Positions 17,549-26,387 of a DNA stretch of 64,000 nt are shown in pieces. Numbering within the stretch: the stretch's first letter is position 1; each line of letters begins with the position of its first letter. The notes beneath the pieces were generated by a model that was not told where the DNA came from, made no database searches, and saw only the letters and a program-made list of their open reading frames with translations. Origin of the DNA: SMWD01 sp002729875 (lineage in GTDB: Bacteria > Pseudomonadota > Gammaproteobacteria > Steroidobacterales > GCA-2729495). The stretch is from positions 79,750 through 143,749 of the forward strand of contig DASCMH010000052.1 of assembly GCA_036010905.1 (NCBI GenBank), given 5' to 3'. The position numbers and the translations under genes are program-made.

Positions 17549-18947
17549 TCAGCTACGCACTACCACGTTCCTGCTGACACTCAGGTACATGATACTGTTT
17601 TTCTTATCTGTAACAATCCTGTTTATTTTCATTAGCTGGTCCACAACAGGCTATCTCGAACAGGAAACCGACGCAACAATCCGTGCGGAGGTCAACGGAC
17701 TCAACGAACAATTTATCCAGCGCGGCCCACAGGGACTGGTTCGCGTTATCGGCATGCGAGTCAGAAACCATCCGGATAGCAACATGGTCTATCTGATTGC
17801 GGATGCGGATCTAAACCCGATGGTTGGTAGCATCAACGAGTGGCCCGCATTGAAATCGAAACCGGACGGCTGGGTTTCATTCGAAGTCACAGAAGAGAAC
17901 GGCAACAGCGTTGCAGTTCGGGGACGAATCTTTCAACCGCAGCCGGAACTGTTCGTGATTGTCGGTCAAAAAAACACGACACTGGCACAATTAACCCGAT
18001 TGTTCGACCGCACTCTGTTCTGGGGCTTGACTGTGACGCTGGCACTAGCGTTAACCGGTGGCTTATTGATGAGCAACAACGTATTACGCCGTGTCGGACA
18101 CTTTAACTCAACCAGCAAACGCATCACGGATGGCGACCTCTCGCAACGGATCAACACAACCGGCAGTGGTGATGAGTTTGACGAACTGGCAAATAATCTG
18201 AACGCAATGATGGATCAGATCGAATCACTGATGGGCAACATTCAGCATATTTCCGATAACATTGCCCATGATTTGCGCACACCTCTGACACGCCTGCGAA
18301 ACAAGCTTGAGGATTTGCGTCAGGACGCGGATTCTACCGAAACAGAGGAAATTGATCGCTGTATTGAAGATGCAGATAGCCTGCTGGCAACATTCGCCTC
18401 ATTACTCAGCATTGCACGTATTGAATCCGGAACCTATGAAACGGCATTGGATCCCATCAATCTAAGCCAGTGTGTTCGCGATGGCTACGAGTTATACAAA
18501 GCATTAGCAGATGAGAAATTAATCGATCTAAGTTACGACGCCCCCGGCGCAATCGAAATGCGCGGCGACCGGAATCTTCTGTTTCAGGCCATCACCAATC
18601 TGCTCGACAATGCGATCAAATACACTCCGACCGCAGGCAAAGTATCCATTAGGCTGCGATGTGACCCGACACACGCGGTACTGTCCGTCATGGATTCAGG
18701 ACCAGGCATTCCTGCTGACCAACGAGAACAGGTTTTGCAGCGGTTTTATCGACTGGATGAAAGCCGCTCCGAACCCGGCTCGGGCCTCGGGCTCAGCCTC
18801 GTACAGGCCGTCATGCACCGACATGGTGCGCGTCTTGAACTTGACAACAACTCACCCGGATTACTGGTGAAAATAATGTTCCCCCTGCATGAGGAACAGC
18901 GGGCACGCCAACCATCCCCTGATCTATCAGGGGCCGACCACACGTGA
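17535..18947 (+). CDS. Membrane sensor histidine kinase
   Basis: Orthodox HK of 470 residues. TM1 spans about residues 13-36, a periplasmic sensor of about 120 residues follows, TM2 is at about 161-180, then a HAMP domain (LRRVGHFNSTSKRITDGDL), an H-box with H245 (NIAHDLRTPLTRL), an N-box DNAIKYTP, G1 DSGPGIP and G2 GSGLGLSL. The ATG at 17535 gives a 14-base overlap with the regulator; an in-frame GTG at 17517 would add six residues. The periplasmic domain is about the size of those in CusS/QseC-type kinases but I do not recognise its ligand. Together with the regulator it forms an autonomous two-gene system. Confidence 0.9.
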   Translation: MQLTDQLRTTTFLLTLRYMILFFLSVTILFIFISWSTTGYLEQETDATIRAEVNGLNEQFIQRGPQGLVRVIGMRVRNHPDSNMVYLIADADLNPMVGSINEWPALKSKPDGWVSFEVTEENGNSVAVRGRIFQPQPELFVIVGQKNTTLAQLTRLFDRTLFWGLTVTLALALTGGLLMSNNVLRRVGHFNSTSKRITDGDLSQRINTTGSGDEFDELANNLNAMMDQIESLMGNIQHISDNIAHDLRTPLTRLRNKLEDLRQDADSTETEEIDRCIEDADSLLATFASLLSIARIESGTYETALDPINLSQCVRDGYELYKALADEKLIDLSYDAPGAIEMRGDRNLLFQAITNLLDNAIKYTPTAGKVSIRLRCDPTHAVLSVMDSGPGIPADQREQVLQRFYRLDESRSEPGSGLGLSLVQAVMHRHGARLELDNNSPGLLVKIMFPLHEEQRARQPSPDLSGADHT

Positions 18948-19103
18948 AAAAATAGCCAACCAGTTAGAAATAAACCCGATAATCATGCCGGGCGACCGGC
19001 CGGAACATCATCGATGCACGAGGCCCCGAATACGGTTACGATAGGAATGGATGGCGGAACTTTTCAGTTCTGTCAATAATACCGGTAAAATATAACTGCT
19101 CGA

Positions 19104-19808
19104 ATGAAATTCCGCTTTATTGTTATCTTTGTCTCCCTGATGCTGACAGCATGCGCTAGTCCTGAAAAAGACTGGAACCTGGCTACTCGCGATGACAGCC
19201 AGAATGCTTATCTCGAGTTTATGGCCAAACATCCTAATAGTGAATTTGTCGCACAAGCACGCATTCGTATCGATGAACTAAAAGTTATTCGCGCATGGGA
19301 GCGGGCCGAATTCAAGAAAACACTCACCGCCTACCAGGCTTTCAATGACAAGTATGCCGACAGTGAATATGCCGCCACAGCGAAGCAACGGATACACCGA
19401 ATTCAGCGTGACGAACACTGGGAAAGAATTCTCGAAGACACTAACAAGGCAGCAGTTGAGATATTCGTCAAAACATACCCTGAAGCACCGCAAATACCTG
19501 AGGCCCAATTGATGCTAACCGCTTTTGCCGAAGCCGAACAAGCGGCCCGGCCAAAAGAACGAGCGGGTAATTTCCGCCTACAACTTGCGGCCTTCCGGAC
19601 CATTGCCGCTGCAGAACATGAATTGCGACGACTGGTATTGATTGCACCCGAAATTCTGCTCGGTCCCGTATTGATCGAGGCACCACAACCGGATAGTAAG
19701 CGTGGCATGTTTCTACTCAAAAGTGTTCCGATGACCGGCGTTGAAGCACGTAACACATGTACCGCACTGAAAAATATCAAACAAGATTGCTTCATCATCA
19801 ACCGCTGA
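19104..19808 (+). CDS. SPOR-domain lipoprotein
   Basis: Lipoprotein with signal MKFRFIVIFVSLMLTAC, lipidation Cys in the LTAC lipobox. The middle has three repeated segments of about 45 residues (YLEFMAKHPNSEFVAQA, YQAFNDKYADSEYAATA, FVKTYPEAPQIPEAQL), which look like degenerate tetratricopeptide or YbgF-like repeats. The C-terminal 75 residues (FRLQLAAFRTIAAAEHELRRL to CTALKNIKQDCFI) fit a SPOR domain, which binds denuded septal peptidoglycan. A cell-envelope or division-site role is likely. It has Sec/Lol targeting, probably to the outer membrane. Confidence 0.75.
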   Translation: MKFRFIVIFVSLMLTACASPEKDWNLATRDDSQNAYLEFMAKHPNSEFVAQARIRIDELKVIRAWERAEFKKTLTAYQAFNDKYADSEYAATAKQRIHRIQRDEHWERILEDTNKAAVEIFVKTYPEAPQIPEAQLMLTAFAEAEQAARPKERAGNFRLQLAAFRTIAAAEHELRRLVLIAPEILLGPVLIEAPQPDSKRGMFLLKSVPMTGVEARNTCTALKNIKQDCFIINR

Positions 19809-19883
19809 TAAACCGCTATTTGCCGGGGGCCTCCATCCTGTCACCACCCCGACCCTTGCAAGTGCGGCCAAAGTGATTAGGCT

Positions 19884-20561
19884 ATGCTGCAGAGATCATT
19901 ACGGACACCGAATGTGAAAATAAGCAGGGACATTGCAGACCAGCGCCGCGAATACAGCATCAAGCCGCTGCATAGAAGGGACCTTAATCCGAATCCGTTT
20001 GCGCAGTTTGACGCCTGGTTTAACGAAGCATTACTGGCCGAGGCCATGGATGCGAATGCAATGAGCATAGCGACAGTTTCTGCAGGTGGCCAACCGTCAA
20101 TCCGCACGGTGCTGCTAAAGTATTACGATGAAGATGGCTTTATCTTCTACACAAATCTCGACAGCCGTAAAGCGTGTGAAATTAACAGGAACGATCATGT
20201 CGCACTGCTGTTCTACTGGCATGAACTACATCGCCAGATCAAGATTCAGGGCAAAGCCGAACCTATTGGAGCAGCGGACAACATACGCTATTTCATGCGC
20301 CGCCCGCGCGATAGCCAGATCGGTGCCTGGGTGTCACGACAAAGCAGCATTATTTCTTCACGTTCGGTTCTGGAAAACAAATTTACCGAGATGAAACTTA
20401 AGTTCGCCAATGGTGAGGTCCCGTTACCCTCTTTCTGGGGTGGCTATCGTGTGATTCCCGACAGCATCGAATTCTGGCAAGGCCGCGAGAACCGCCTGCA
20501 TGACCGCTTCAAATTCACGGTCGGAAAATCCGCTTGGGATCTGGCTCGCCTCGCACCCTGA
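19884..20561 (+). CDS. pdxH: Pyridoxine/pyridoxamine 5'-phosphate oxidase
   Basis: FMN-dependent oxidase that makes pyridoxal 5'-phosphate in the salvage and final biosynthetic step. The full-length pattern is present: the N-terminal REYSIKPLHRRDLNPNPFAQF, central PSIRTVLLKYYDEDGFIFYTN (FMN phosphate binding), SRKACEINRN, the R..SQIGAWVSRQSS segment, and C-terminal PSFWGGYRV..D.IEFWQGRENRLHDR. The closing RLAP is the usual end. It is 225 residues from the ATG at 19884; a GTG at 19914 is an alternative start. It is a housekeeping gene and stands alone. Confidence 0.95.
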   Translation: MLQRSLRTPNVKISRDIADQRREYSIKPLHRRDLNPNPFAQFDAWFNEALLAEAMDANAMSIATVSAGGQPSIRTVLLKYYDEDGFIFYTNLDSRKACEINRNDHVALLFYWHELHRQIKIQGKAEPIGAADNIRYFMRRPRDSQIGAWVSRQSSIISSRSVLENKFTEMKLKFANGEVPLPSFWGGYRVIPDSIEFWQGRENRLHDRFKFTVGKSAWDLARLAP

Positions 20562-20606
20562 TCGCAGTAGTTATAATCAGTAAAATTGTGTCAATAGGGG
20601 ATTAAC

Positions 20607-21404
20607 ATGCACAAATTAATTAATAATCTGCTAATTCTGATTCTCTCAGTCCTGTCCGGGACCGCTTATGCAGGCCTCGAAGCCGATAAACCTACCGTAC
20701 TGATTACCGGGGCAAACCGTGGCATCGGGCTGGAGTTTGTGCGGCAATATTCCGCTTTGGACTGGAACATCATCGCTACCGTACGTAATCCCAGGAAAGC
20801 CAAGGCTCTTAAAGCTCTGGCCAACGAAGATCCAAATATTATTATCGAGCAACTCGATGTTACCGACCATACGAGGATTGATTGGTTGGCCGACATATAT
20901 GCCGACCAACCAATCGACATTTTGCTCAGCAATGCCGGCCTGACGCCAAAATATGTCTCGGCCTTTAAACGCGTTAAAGGTATCGATTTCAACATGGCGA
21001 GTAAAAGTTTCGAGATCAATGCAGTCGGCCCACTCAAACTGAGTCAGGCCTTCATGACACATGTCGCAGCATCCCAACAAAAGAAAATTATTATTATTTC
21101 AAGCCGGGCCGCCTCATTCGAACTGGGACCAAAAATGCCTATGATGTACAGCTATCGCGCAAGTAAAGCCGCTTTGAATATGTTTATGCATATACTTGCT
21201 TTCGAAACCCCCAAACAGGGCGTCACACTTACCCTGATTTCACCCGGAGCAGTCAATACGATGGAACCCGGCGGGATAAAAATTCCCAATTCAATCGAAC
21301 CATCCGAAAGCATCGAAAAAATGATTGCACTTATCGAAAGGCTGACCCTCGAAGATAATGGCCGCTTTCTGAGTTTTGCAGACGGCTCAGATCTCGGCTG
21401 GTAA
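20607..21404 (+). CDS. Short-chain dehydrogenase with N-terminal signal peptide
   Basis: SDR of 265 residues whose catalytic domain is complete: TGANRGIG (34-41), LLSNAG, and the catalytic YRASK motif. Unusually it begins with a clean Sec-type signal (MHKLINNLLILILSVLSGTAYA) with a likely cleavage after AYA. NAD(P)H is not normally available in the periplasm, so either the signal acts as a membrane anchor, or the protein works with bound cofactor, or it is not an oxidoreductase. An AGGGG element lies eight bases before the ATG. It is monocistronic by position. It contains a 36-bp imperfect palindrome at 20880-20915. Confidence 0.82.
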   Translation: MHKLINNLLILILSVLSGTAYAGLEADKPTVLITGANRGIGLEFVRQYSALDWNIIATVRNPRKAKALKALANEDPNIIIEQLDVTDHTRIDWLADIYADQPIDILLSNAGLTPKYVSAFKRVKGIDFNMASKSFEINAVGPLKLSQAFMTHVAASQQKKIIIISSRAASFELGPKMPMMYSYRASKAALNMFMHILAFETPKQGVTLTLISPGAVNTMEPGGIKIPNSIEPSESIEKMIALIERLTLEDNGRFLSFADGSDLGW

Positions 21405-21725
21405 TCTTTAGATATATATATTAATTATCAATATGCTACCTATCTTCCGGCAATCATCCCGATAACCACCCGGAAGCCGGCTCAGACCGCTCTGCGGACG
21501 CTTACTTATTTCTGCCGGAACCGTATCTTAATAAGGTTATAAATGCATTTGTGTTCGGTTCATAAAGACAAGAGATTCTAAAAGTATCCTGCCAATGCCT
21601 GAGCACAACAGGCCAAATGTCGTTTGTACTGCATGCAGATATCTACGTCAGCATATCGCCGCCGATATCTGCATCTGTTACCGGTCATGCGGGCAAACCA
21701 CGCTAAGTAAAGAGGAAACATAATC
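21405..21725 (+). promoter_or_regulatory. Leader region of the cold shock gene with an 11-bp hairpin
   Basis: About 320 non-coding bases before the cold shock gene. A TATAAAT sequence at 21538-21544 could be a -10 element, which would give a leader of about 175 nt, similar to the long leader of Escherichia coli cspA. Within it, 11 bases at 21633-21643 (ATGCAGATATC) pair perfectly with 21664-21674 (GATATCTGCAT) around a 20-base loop. AGAGGA before the start codon is the ribosome-binding site. Known cspA leaders change structure with temperature; a similar role here is inference. Confidence 0.5.
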
Positions 21726-21941
21726 ATGGCGACTGGTACCGTCAAATGGTTTAACGAGTCCAAGGGTTACGGCTTTATTGTGCCGACTGAGGGAGGCGAT
21801 GATATTTTCGTCCACTGCTCGGCTATTGAAGGTGGAACCGGCAACAAGTTGCTCGAAGGACAGACCGTCAGCTACGAAGTCGAGGCAGGTCCGAAAGGAC
21901 AACAAGCTTCAAAAGTCAACGTTGACAGTGAGCAAACCTGA
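21726..21941 (+). CDS. CspA-family cold shock protein
   Basis: Single cold-shock domain of 71 residues, a five-stranded OB fold that binds single-stranded RNA and DNA. RNP1 is KGYGFI (residues 13-18) and RNP2 is IFVHCSAI (about 27-34); the start GTVKWFNESKG is canonical. It acts as an RNA chaperone during cold or stress adaptation. The gene is monocistronic, with a long leader. It is convergent with the MBL-fold genes. Confidence 0.95.
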   Translation: MATGTVKWFNESKGYGFIVPTEGGDDIFVHCSAIEGGTGNKLLEGQTVSYEVEAGPKGQQASKVNVDSEQT

Positions 21942-22388
21942 AGCCCCTGCACCCCTAAGCCGGAGTTCTGCAAAACCGGTGTTGACTACCCGGGCAAAAC
22001 ACTAACAGCACTCCAGCAACAGTGTACCGCCCTTAACAGAACCGCTACAGTTAGCGACTGTTATTGTGTCCGCCTGTTTTGCGGGTTGCGGTCGGCAATG
22101 CTATCGAAGCTCAGCCATATCGCCCGTTAAATGATGCGATTTCACCAAAATCGACACAATACCTCACCCGGGAAAACTCACGGACCGGTTCAACGGCACT
22201 TGAAATACGCTGGATTCAGACACTAAAAAAGAACCCGTCGAACCGGCCAGAGCAGACGGGAAAGTGACTTTAACAAAGTGATTATTCTTACTTGCAGACT
22301 GTGGGGGTAGACTACGGAAGACAAATTACACCCGTCACTGGCTCACAACGTGAGCCAGCCTTAAATAAAATAAAAATAGATTTCCCGA
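21942..22388. other. Convergent intergenic region with two inverted repeats
   Basis: About 450 bases between the ends of the cold shock gene and an MBL-fold gene. A short frame at 22064-22267 has no start signal or recognisable composition and is not called. The region holds a hairpin CGCTA-CAGT-TAGCG (22043-22056) with outer AACAG/CTGTT pairing, and a perfect 9-bp inverted repeat at 22338-22358. Nothing else could be supported. Confidence 0.4.
22338..22358. terminator. 9-bp inverted repeat, possible bidirectional terminator
   Basis: CTGGCTCAC (22338-22346), loop AAC, GTGAGCCAG (22350-22358). It lies 31 bases beyond the stop of the minus-strand MBL gene. The flank on its right is AT-rich (22361-22380) but lacks a clean T-run on either strand, so it is a candidate rather than a clear intrinsic terminator. 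Confidence 0.4.
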
Positions 22389-23366
22389 CTATTCACCGGT
22401 AATCGCGTAACTGGTAATCCGCCGCAACAAAATGTGCATTTTTTCCGGTTCATAGCCGGATATCTGCTCGGCCAACACCCGTCGCTCAACCAGTCTGTCC
22501 GGCACATCGCCAGGCGATGCGCCTTGGGCCAGTTCCGCCCGCACAACGTCAATGAGTGCCGACCAGAACGCCAGGCGTTCGGCAATCACGGTTGCCGGGC
22601 CCTGCGTACCGGGAATGATGCCGAATCGCCCGGTCAGCGGATCAATACCCATCGTCATGTGTGCGCCGATAACCGTTTTGATACCACGCGCCTCGACCAG
22701 GGCCTGGACCCGGGAAAAAAAAGGCACCATATGCCACACACGATCCTCCGATACGGCCGGGTTATAAAACATCGCCCACCCATCGGGTGGATTTGCCGTA
22801 TCGACCATGAACAGAAGATTGGCCGGTTTAACCACCATCACGACGAGACAACTATCATGTGATGGTCCGAAATACAGCATTTCAAGTGACTTACCGCCCA
22901 GTTCGATTTCGTAACGATCACCATAGGTTATATCTGGCACTACGACATCAGGATGGGGATTTTCAACAAAATTCTCGGCACAACCCTTCTGTGCAACGAA
23001 GCTCGCCCCTTCTTCCTTGAACAACTTACCACCGGACACATGATCCCAATGCGAATGGCTATAAGACACAAAGCGAACCGGTTGCGGGGTGATCTGACGA
23101 ATTTCCCGGCGCATGACCGCGGCAGCCTCGGCATTCATGGGGTCAGTAGCAATGACACCTTCATCGGTTACAATAAAAATGTTTCGATAGAATGTATAAC
23201 GAAACCCGTACACGCCTTCGGCAATACGTTCAGTTTGCCACTTTTTCATCGGGTTCTTACTGCCGGGAAACAGCAGCGGCACATCCTGCACCGATGCGGC
23301 CTGACCCAGCACAACGCCGGGCATTAACACCAGGCAGGACAAAAATAACGCGGCGACACAATGCAT
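22389..23366 (-). CDS. Exported MBL-fold metallohydrolase
   Basis: Metallo-beta-lactamase-fold protein of 325 residues with a Sec signal (MHCVAALFLSCLVLMPGVVLG). The zinc motif is complete: H104, H106, D108, H109 (SHSHWDH). Further likely ligands are the His of GPSHDS, the Asp of FMVDTANPP and the His of IGAHMTMG. The catalytic role is a periplasmic hydrolase of unknown substrate. The ATG at 23366 begins four bases after the stop of the upstream paralogue at 23371, so the pair is translationally coupled; in-frame alternatives lie at 23387 (ATG) and 23396 (TTG). It is the functional-looking member of a tandem duplicate. Confidence 0.82.
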   Translation of the reverse strand: MHCVAALFLSCLVLMPGVVLGQAASVQDVPLLFPGSKNPMKKWQTERIAEGVYGFRYTFYRNIFIVTDEGVIATDPMNAEAAAVMRREIRQITPQPVRFVSYSHSHWDHVSGGKLFKEEGASFVAQKGCAENFVENPHPDVVVPDITYGDRYEIELGGKSLEMLYFGPSHDSCLVVMVVKPANLLFMVDTANPPDGWAMFYNPAVSEDRVWHMVPFFSRVQALVEARGIKTVIGAHMTMGIDPLTGRFGIIPGTQGPATVIAERLAFWSALIDVVRAELAQGASPGDVPDRLVERRVLAEQISGYEPEKMHILLRRITSYAITGE

Positions 23367-23370
23367 GATG

Positions 23371-24303
23371 TCAGCGCCCCATATCATGAAAACCAATGAA
23401 ACGACGCAAGATCAACGGCAGATCTTCTTTGTGATAACCAGGATAGGATTCAAATGCTGCAAACTCATCATCACGCAACCTGACAAAACCATCGATACCT
23501 ATCCGCCGCTCGGCAGCCGCTCGCTTAACAGTCGCATCGATAAGTTTCCAGAATTCTGCCTGTTCGCGCACAATGGATACAGGCGCCAATGGCGGCGATT
23601 TCATGGCCACATCATCGCTCCCCGGGAAAACTGCACTGGCAGCAAGTTCTTCTATACCAAGCTGGTCAATCAACTCTTCTGTGGCGGCAAAAAACTGCGG
23701 GAGATTATGCGGTCGGATATACGGCACCAGGGGATTAGCTGGAAATCCGGCTGCGGGGGGATTCACAACATCGGTGATCTGCATAATATTGGCCGGCTGA
23801 GCGACAAAAACCGTCAAACAGTCTCCGTGACTCGGCCCAAAATAATACAGTTCGAGTGCCCGGTTACCGAGCGTCACCGTGTAGCGATCCGCAAACGTCA
23901 GATCGGGCGTAATAATGGCAGGATTTGGATTTTCCCTGAATCGCTCGGCACATCGTTGCTGTGCAATGATCTGCGCACCTTGTTGCTTGAAAATACCTGC
24001 TCCTGACACGCGATCCCAATGATAATGCGAATAAACAACAAAACGCACCGGTTGGTCGGTGATGGTTGCAATCGCGGCACGATACGCAACAGCAACCTTT
24101 TCATTGATCGGGTCAGTGACAATGACGCCCGCGTCGGACACGATGAACAGGCTCCTGTTCTGACCATTAAGATACAGGTATGCACCATTACCAAGTTGTT
24201 CTATGGTATCTGCTGCCGTGTTCTGAACGACCAAACACACCAACCCTGCAACACCAAATAAAATCAGTACAAAGCGTCGTAGATGATTAAAATGAATGCA
24301 CAT
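23371..24303 (-). CDS. Exported MBL-fold paralogue with degenerate metal site
   Basis: Paralogue of the gene immediately downstream, with the same order of blocks: FIVSDAGVIVTDPIN, PVRFVVYSH, RCAERFRENPNP, YFGPSHGDCL and NPP. The zinc motif reads H93-Y-H95-W-D97-R98, so the His that follows Asp is replaced by Arg. The last metal-binding His of the neighbour (GAHMTMG) is missing; the corresponding region reads AASAVFPGSDD. It probably binds at most one metal or none. It has an N-terminal hydrophobic segment (FVLILFGVAGLVCLVV) serving as signal or anchor. It could be a ligand-binding or partner subunit of the active paralogue. Confidence 0.78.
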   Translation of the reverse strand: MCIHFNHLRRFVLILFGVAGLVCLVVQNTAADTIEQLGNGAYLYLNGQNRSLFIVSDAGVIVTDPINEKVAVAYRAAIATITDQPVRFVVYSHYHWDRVSGAGIFKQQGAQIIAQQRCAERFRENPNPAIITPDLTFADRYTVTLGNRALELYYFGPSHGDCLTVFVAQPANIMQITDVVNPPAAGFPANPLVPYIRPHNLPQFFAATEELIDQLGIEELAASAVFPGSDDVAMKSPPLAPVSIVREQAEFWKLIDATVKRAAAERRIGIDGFVRLRDDEFAAFESYPGYHKEDLPLILRRFIGFHDMGR

Positions 24304-24485
24304 TGCCCATTACATCAGACTGATAAAAACACGCCGACCAATTTTTCTGCGTCGACTCATCCCTGCCACCACCTGCTGGTACGGTTTAAGCTGCCACAAT
24401 GATCGTCGCTCCCCTGATCAGATTCCGCCAGCTAATTCTTCGCTTCATGTGACTACCCCCTGCAAAACACAGTAGCATACCGCCC

Positions 24486-26387
24486 ATGACTCTAGTACGT
24501 TTTGACTCCATTTCCCTCGAATTCGGCGATCAACCCCTGCTCGTCAATGCCAGCCTGACCATCGAACCCGATGAACGTGTCTGCCTGATTGGGCGTAACG
24601 GATCGGGGAAAACCTCCCTGCTGCGTCTGATCACGGATGAGATTCAACCTGACCATGGTGAAATTCAACACAAAAGCGACCTGCGCATCAGCCAGCTGGA
24701 ACAAAACCTGCCCGATAATCTCAACCTGACCGCACGTGAATTTGTCGCCGAGGGACTAGCAACCGTCCAGTGCTGGCTGGATGAATATGAACGCCTGTCC
24801 GATGGGCACCCCGATAAAAATCAGTTACGAGAAATCGAAAAGCTGCAGCACAAAATTGAGGGAGCCGACGGCTGGAATACCGAGCAACGGATTGACACCA
24901 TCATGTCGGAGCTCAAGCTGCCCGCCGGCAAGCGCCTGTCGGAACTGTCCGGCGGCTGGCGACGACGCGTCGCCCTTGGCAAGGCCCTGGTCAGCAAACC
25001 AGAACTCCTGTTACTCGATGAGCCAACCAACCATCTCGACCTGATGACGATCAGGTGGCTTGAAAACGCCATCTTCGCCTACCCCGGCAGCGTTGTATTC
25101 GTCACCCATGACCGCGCATTTCTGCAACGCCTCGCAACCCGCATCATTGAAATCGATCGTGGCACACTGATCAGCTGGCCGGGCAATTATGCAAATTTTT
25201 TACGCCGCAAGGAAAAATCGCTGCAGGATGAAGATCGTGAGAACCTGTTGTTTGACAAGAAACTTGCTGCAGAAGAAGTATGGGTAAGACAGGGCATCAA
25301 AGCACGGCGAACGCGCAACGAGGGTCGTGTACGCACACTGCTGGCTATGCGCGACAAGGTTGCGACCCGCATTGCCCGACCGAGGAGTGCGCGGATCAGT
25401 ATCGAAGAAGGTGACCGCTCCGGACGCAAGGTTATCCGCCTGCGTAACGTAACCCACAGCTATACCGACGAGACTCTGATCGACAGTCTGTCCCTGACAA
25501 TTATGCGCGGCGACCGGATCGGACTGATCGGCAATAACGGTGTAGGCAAGAGTACCTTGCTAAATATCATCCTGGGCGAAATCAAGCCACAACAGGGTAC
25601 CGTCAAGCATGGCACAAATCTTGAGATAGGATACTTCGATCAAACCCGCCGCGATCTTGACCTCGACAAAACCATCGCTGAGAACATTGGCGGCGGCAAG
25701 GATTACATTCGTATCAACGGCAAGGATCGTCACGTTATCGGCTATCTGACCGGATTCCTGTTCAGTGCCAAAAGAGCAATGACGCCAGTGCGCGCATTAT
25801 CGGGCGGCGAACGCAACCGCGTCATCCTGGCCCGACTGTTCACACGCCCTACCAACCTGTTGATACTCGACGAACCTACCAATGACCTTGATATCGAAAC
25901 ACTCGAAGTCCTTGAACAAAAACTTATCGAATATCAGGGAACGTTGATTGTCGTTACCCACGATCGGGAATTTCTTGACAGTGTAGTAACCAGCATCCTG
26001 GTATTTGAGTCCAACAGCTCAATCCATCAGTACGTAGGTGGGTACAGCGACTGGGAAAGACGCGGACGTGAACTTGCTGAAACGGACCATCCGAACCGGA
26101 CAACTACCGAAACTGATAGGAGTCAGGCAGCAGATCCGACAAAACTCCGGACCAAACTAAGCTATAAAGAACAGTGTGAACTTGACGATCTACCGTCACG
26201 CATCGCGACACTGGAGCAACAATACCAGGCTCTGCAGGAACAGATAACAGCACCGGATTTCTACAGCCAACCTCATGACACGACAAAGGCAATCCTCGAT
26301 CAGTTGCAATTGATTTCTCAGGATCTCGATACAGCAATCGAGCGCTGGGGCAAACTGGAGGAACAACAGGCACAATTTCGGCGCTAG
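24486..26387 (+). CDS. uup: ABC-F ATPase Uup
   Basis: Soluble ABC-F protein of 633 residues with two nucleotide-binding domains and no membrane segment. NBD1 has Walker A GRNGSGKTSLL, signature LSGGWRRR and Walker B LLLDEPTNHLD. NBD2 has GNNGVGKSTLL, LSGGERNR and LLILDEPTNDLD. The interdomain linker and a C-terminal coiled coil (about residues 555-630, YKEQCELDDLPSRIATLEQQY onward) identify Uup rather than Ettd/EttA. Known Uup acts on stalled ribosomes and on precise excision of transposons. It is divergent from the MBL pair. Confidence 0.92.
   Translation: MTLVRFDSISLEFGDQPLLVNASLTIEPDERVCLIGRNGSGKTSLLRLITDEIQPDHGEIQHKSDLRISQLEQNLPDNLNLTAREFVAEGLATVQCWLDEYERLSDGHPDKNQLREIEKLQHKIEGADGWNTEQRIDTIMSELKLPAGKRLSELSGGWRRRVALGKALVSKPELLLLDEPTNHLDLMTIRWLENAIFAYPGSVVFVTHDRAFLQRLATRIIEIDRGTLISWPGNYANFLRRKEKSLQDEDRENLLFDKKLAAEEVWVRQGIKARRTRNEGRVRTLLAMRDKVATRIARPRSARISIEEGDRSGRKVIRLRNVTHSYTDETLIDSLSLTIMRGDRIGLIGNNGVGKSTLLNIILGEIKPQQGTVKHGTNLEIGYFDQTRRDLDLDKTIAENIGGGKDYIRINGKDRHVIGYLTGFLFSAKRAMTPVRALSGGERNRVILARLFTRPTNLLILDEPTNDLDIETLEVLEQKLIEYQGTLIVVTHDREFLDSVVTSILVFESNSSIHQYVGGYSDWERRGRELAETDHPNRTTTETDRSQAADPTKLRTKLSYKEQCELDDLPSRIATLEQQYQALQEQITAPDFYSQPHDTTKAILDQLQLISQDLDTAIERWGKLEEQQAQFRR

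Noticed and set aside
22064..22267. A 67-codon plus-strand frame between the cold shock gene and the MBL genes
   Set aside because: No ribosome-binding site, overlaps a hairpin, low-complexity basic composition.
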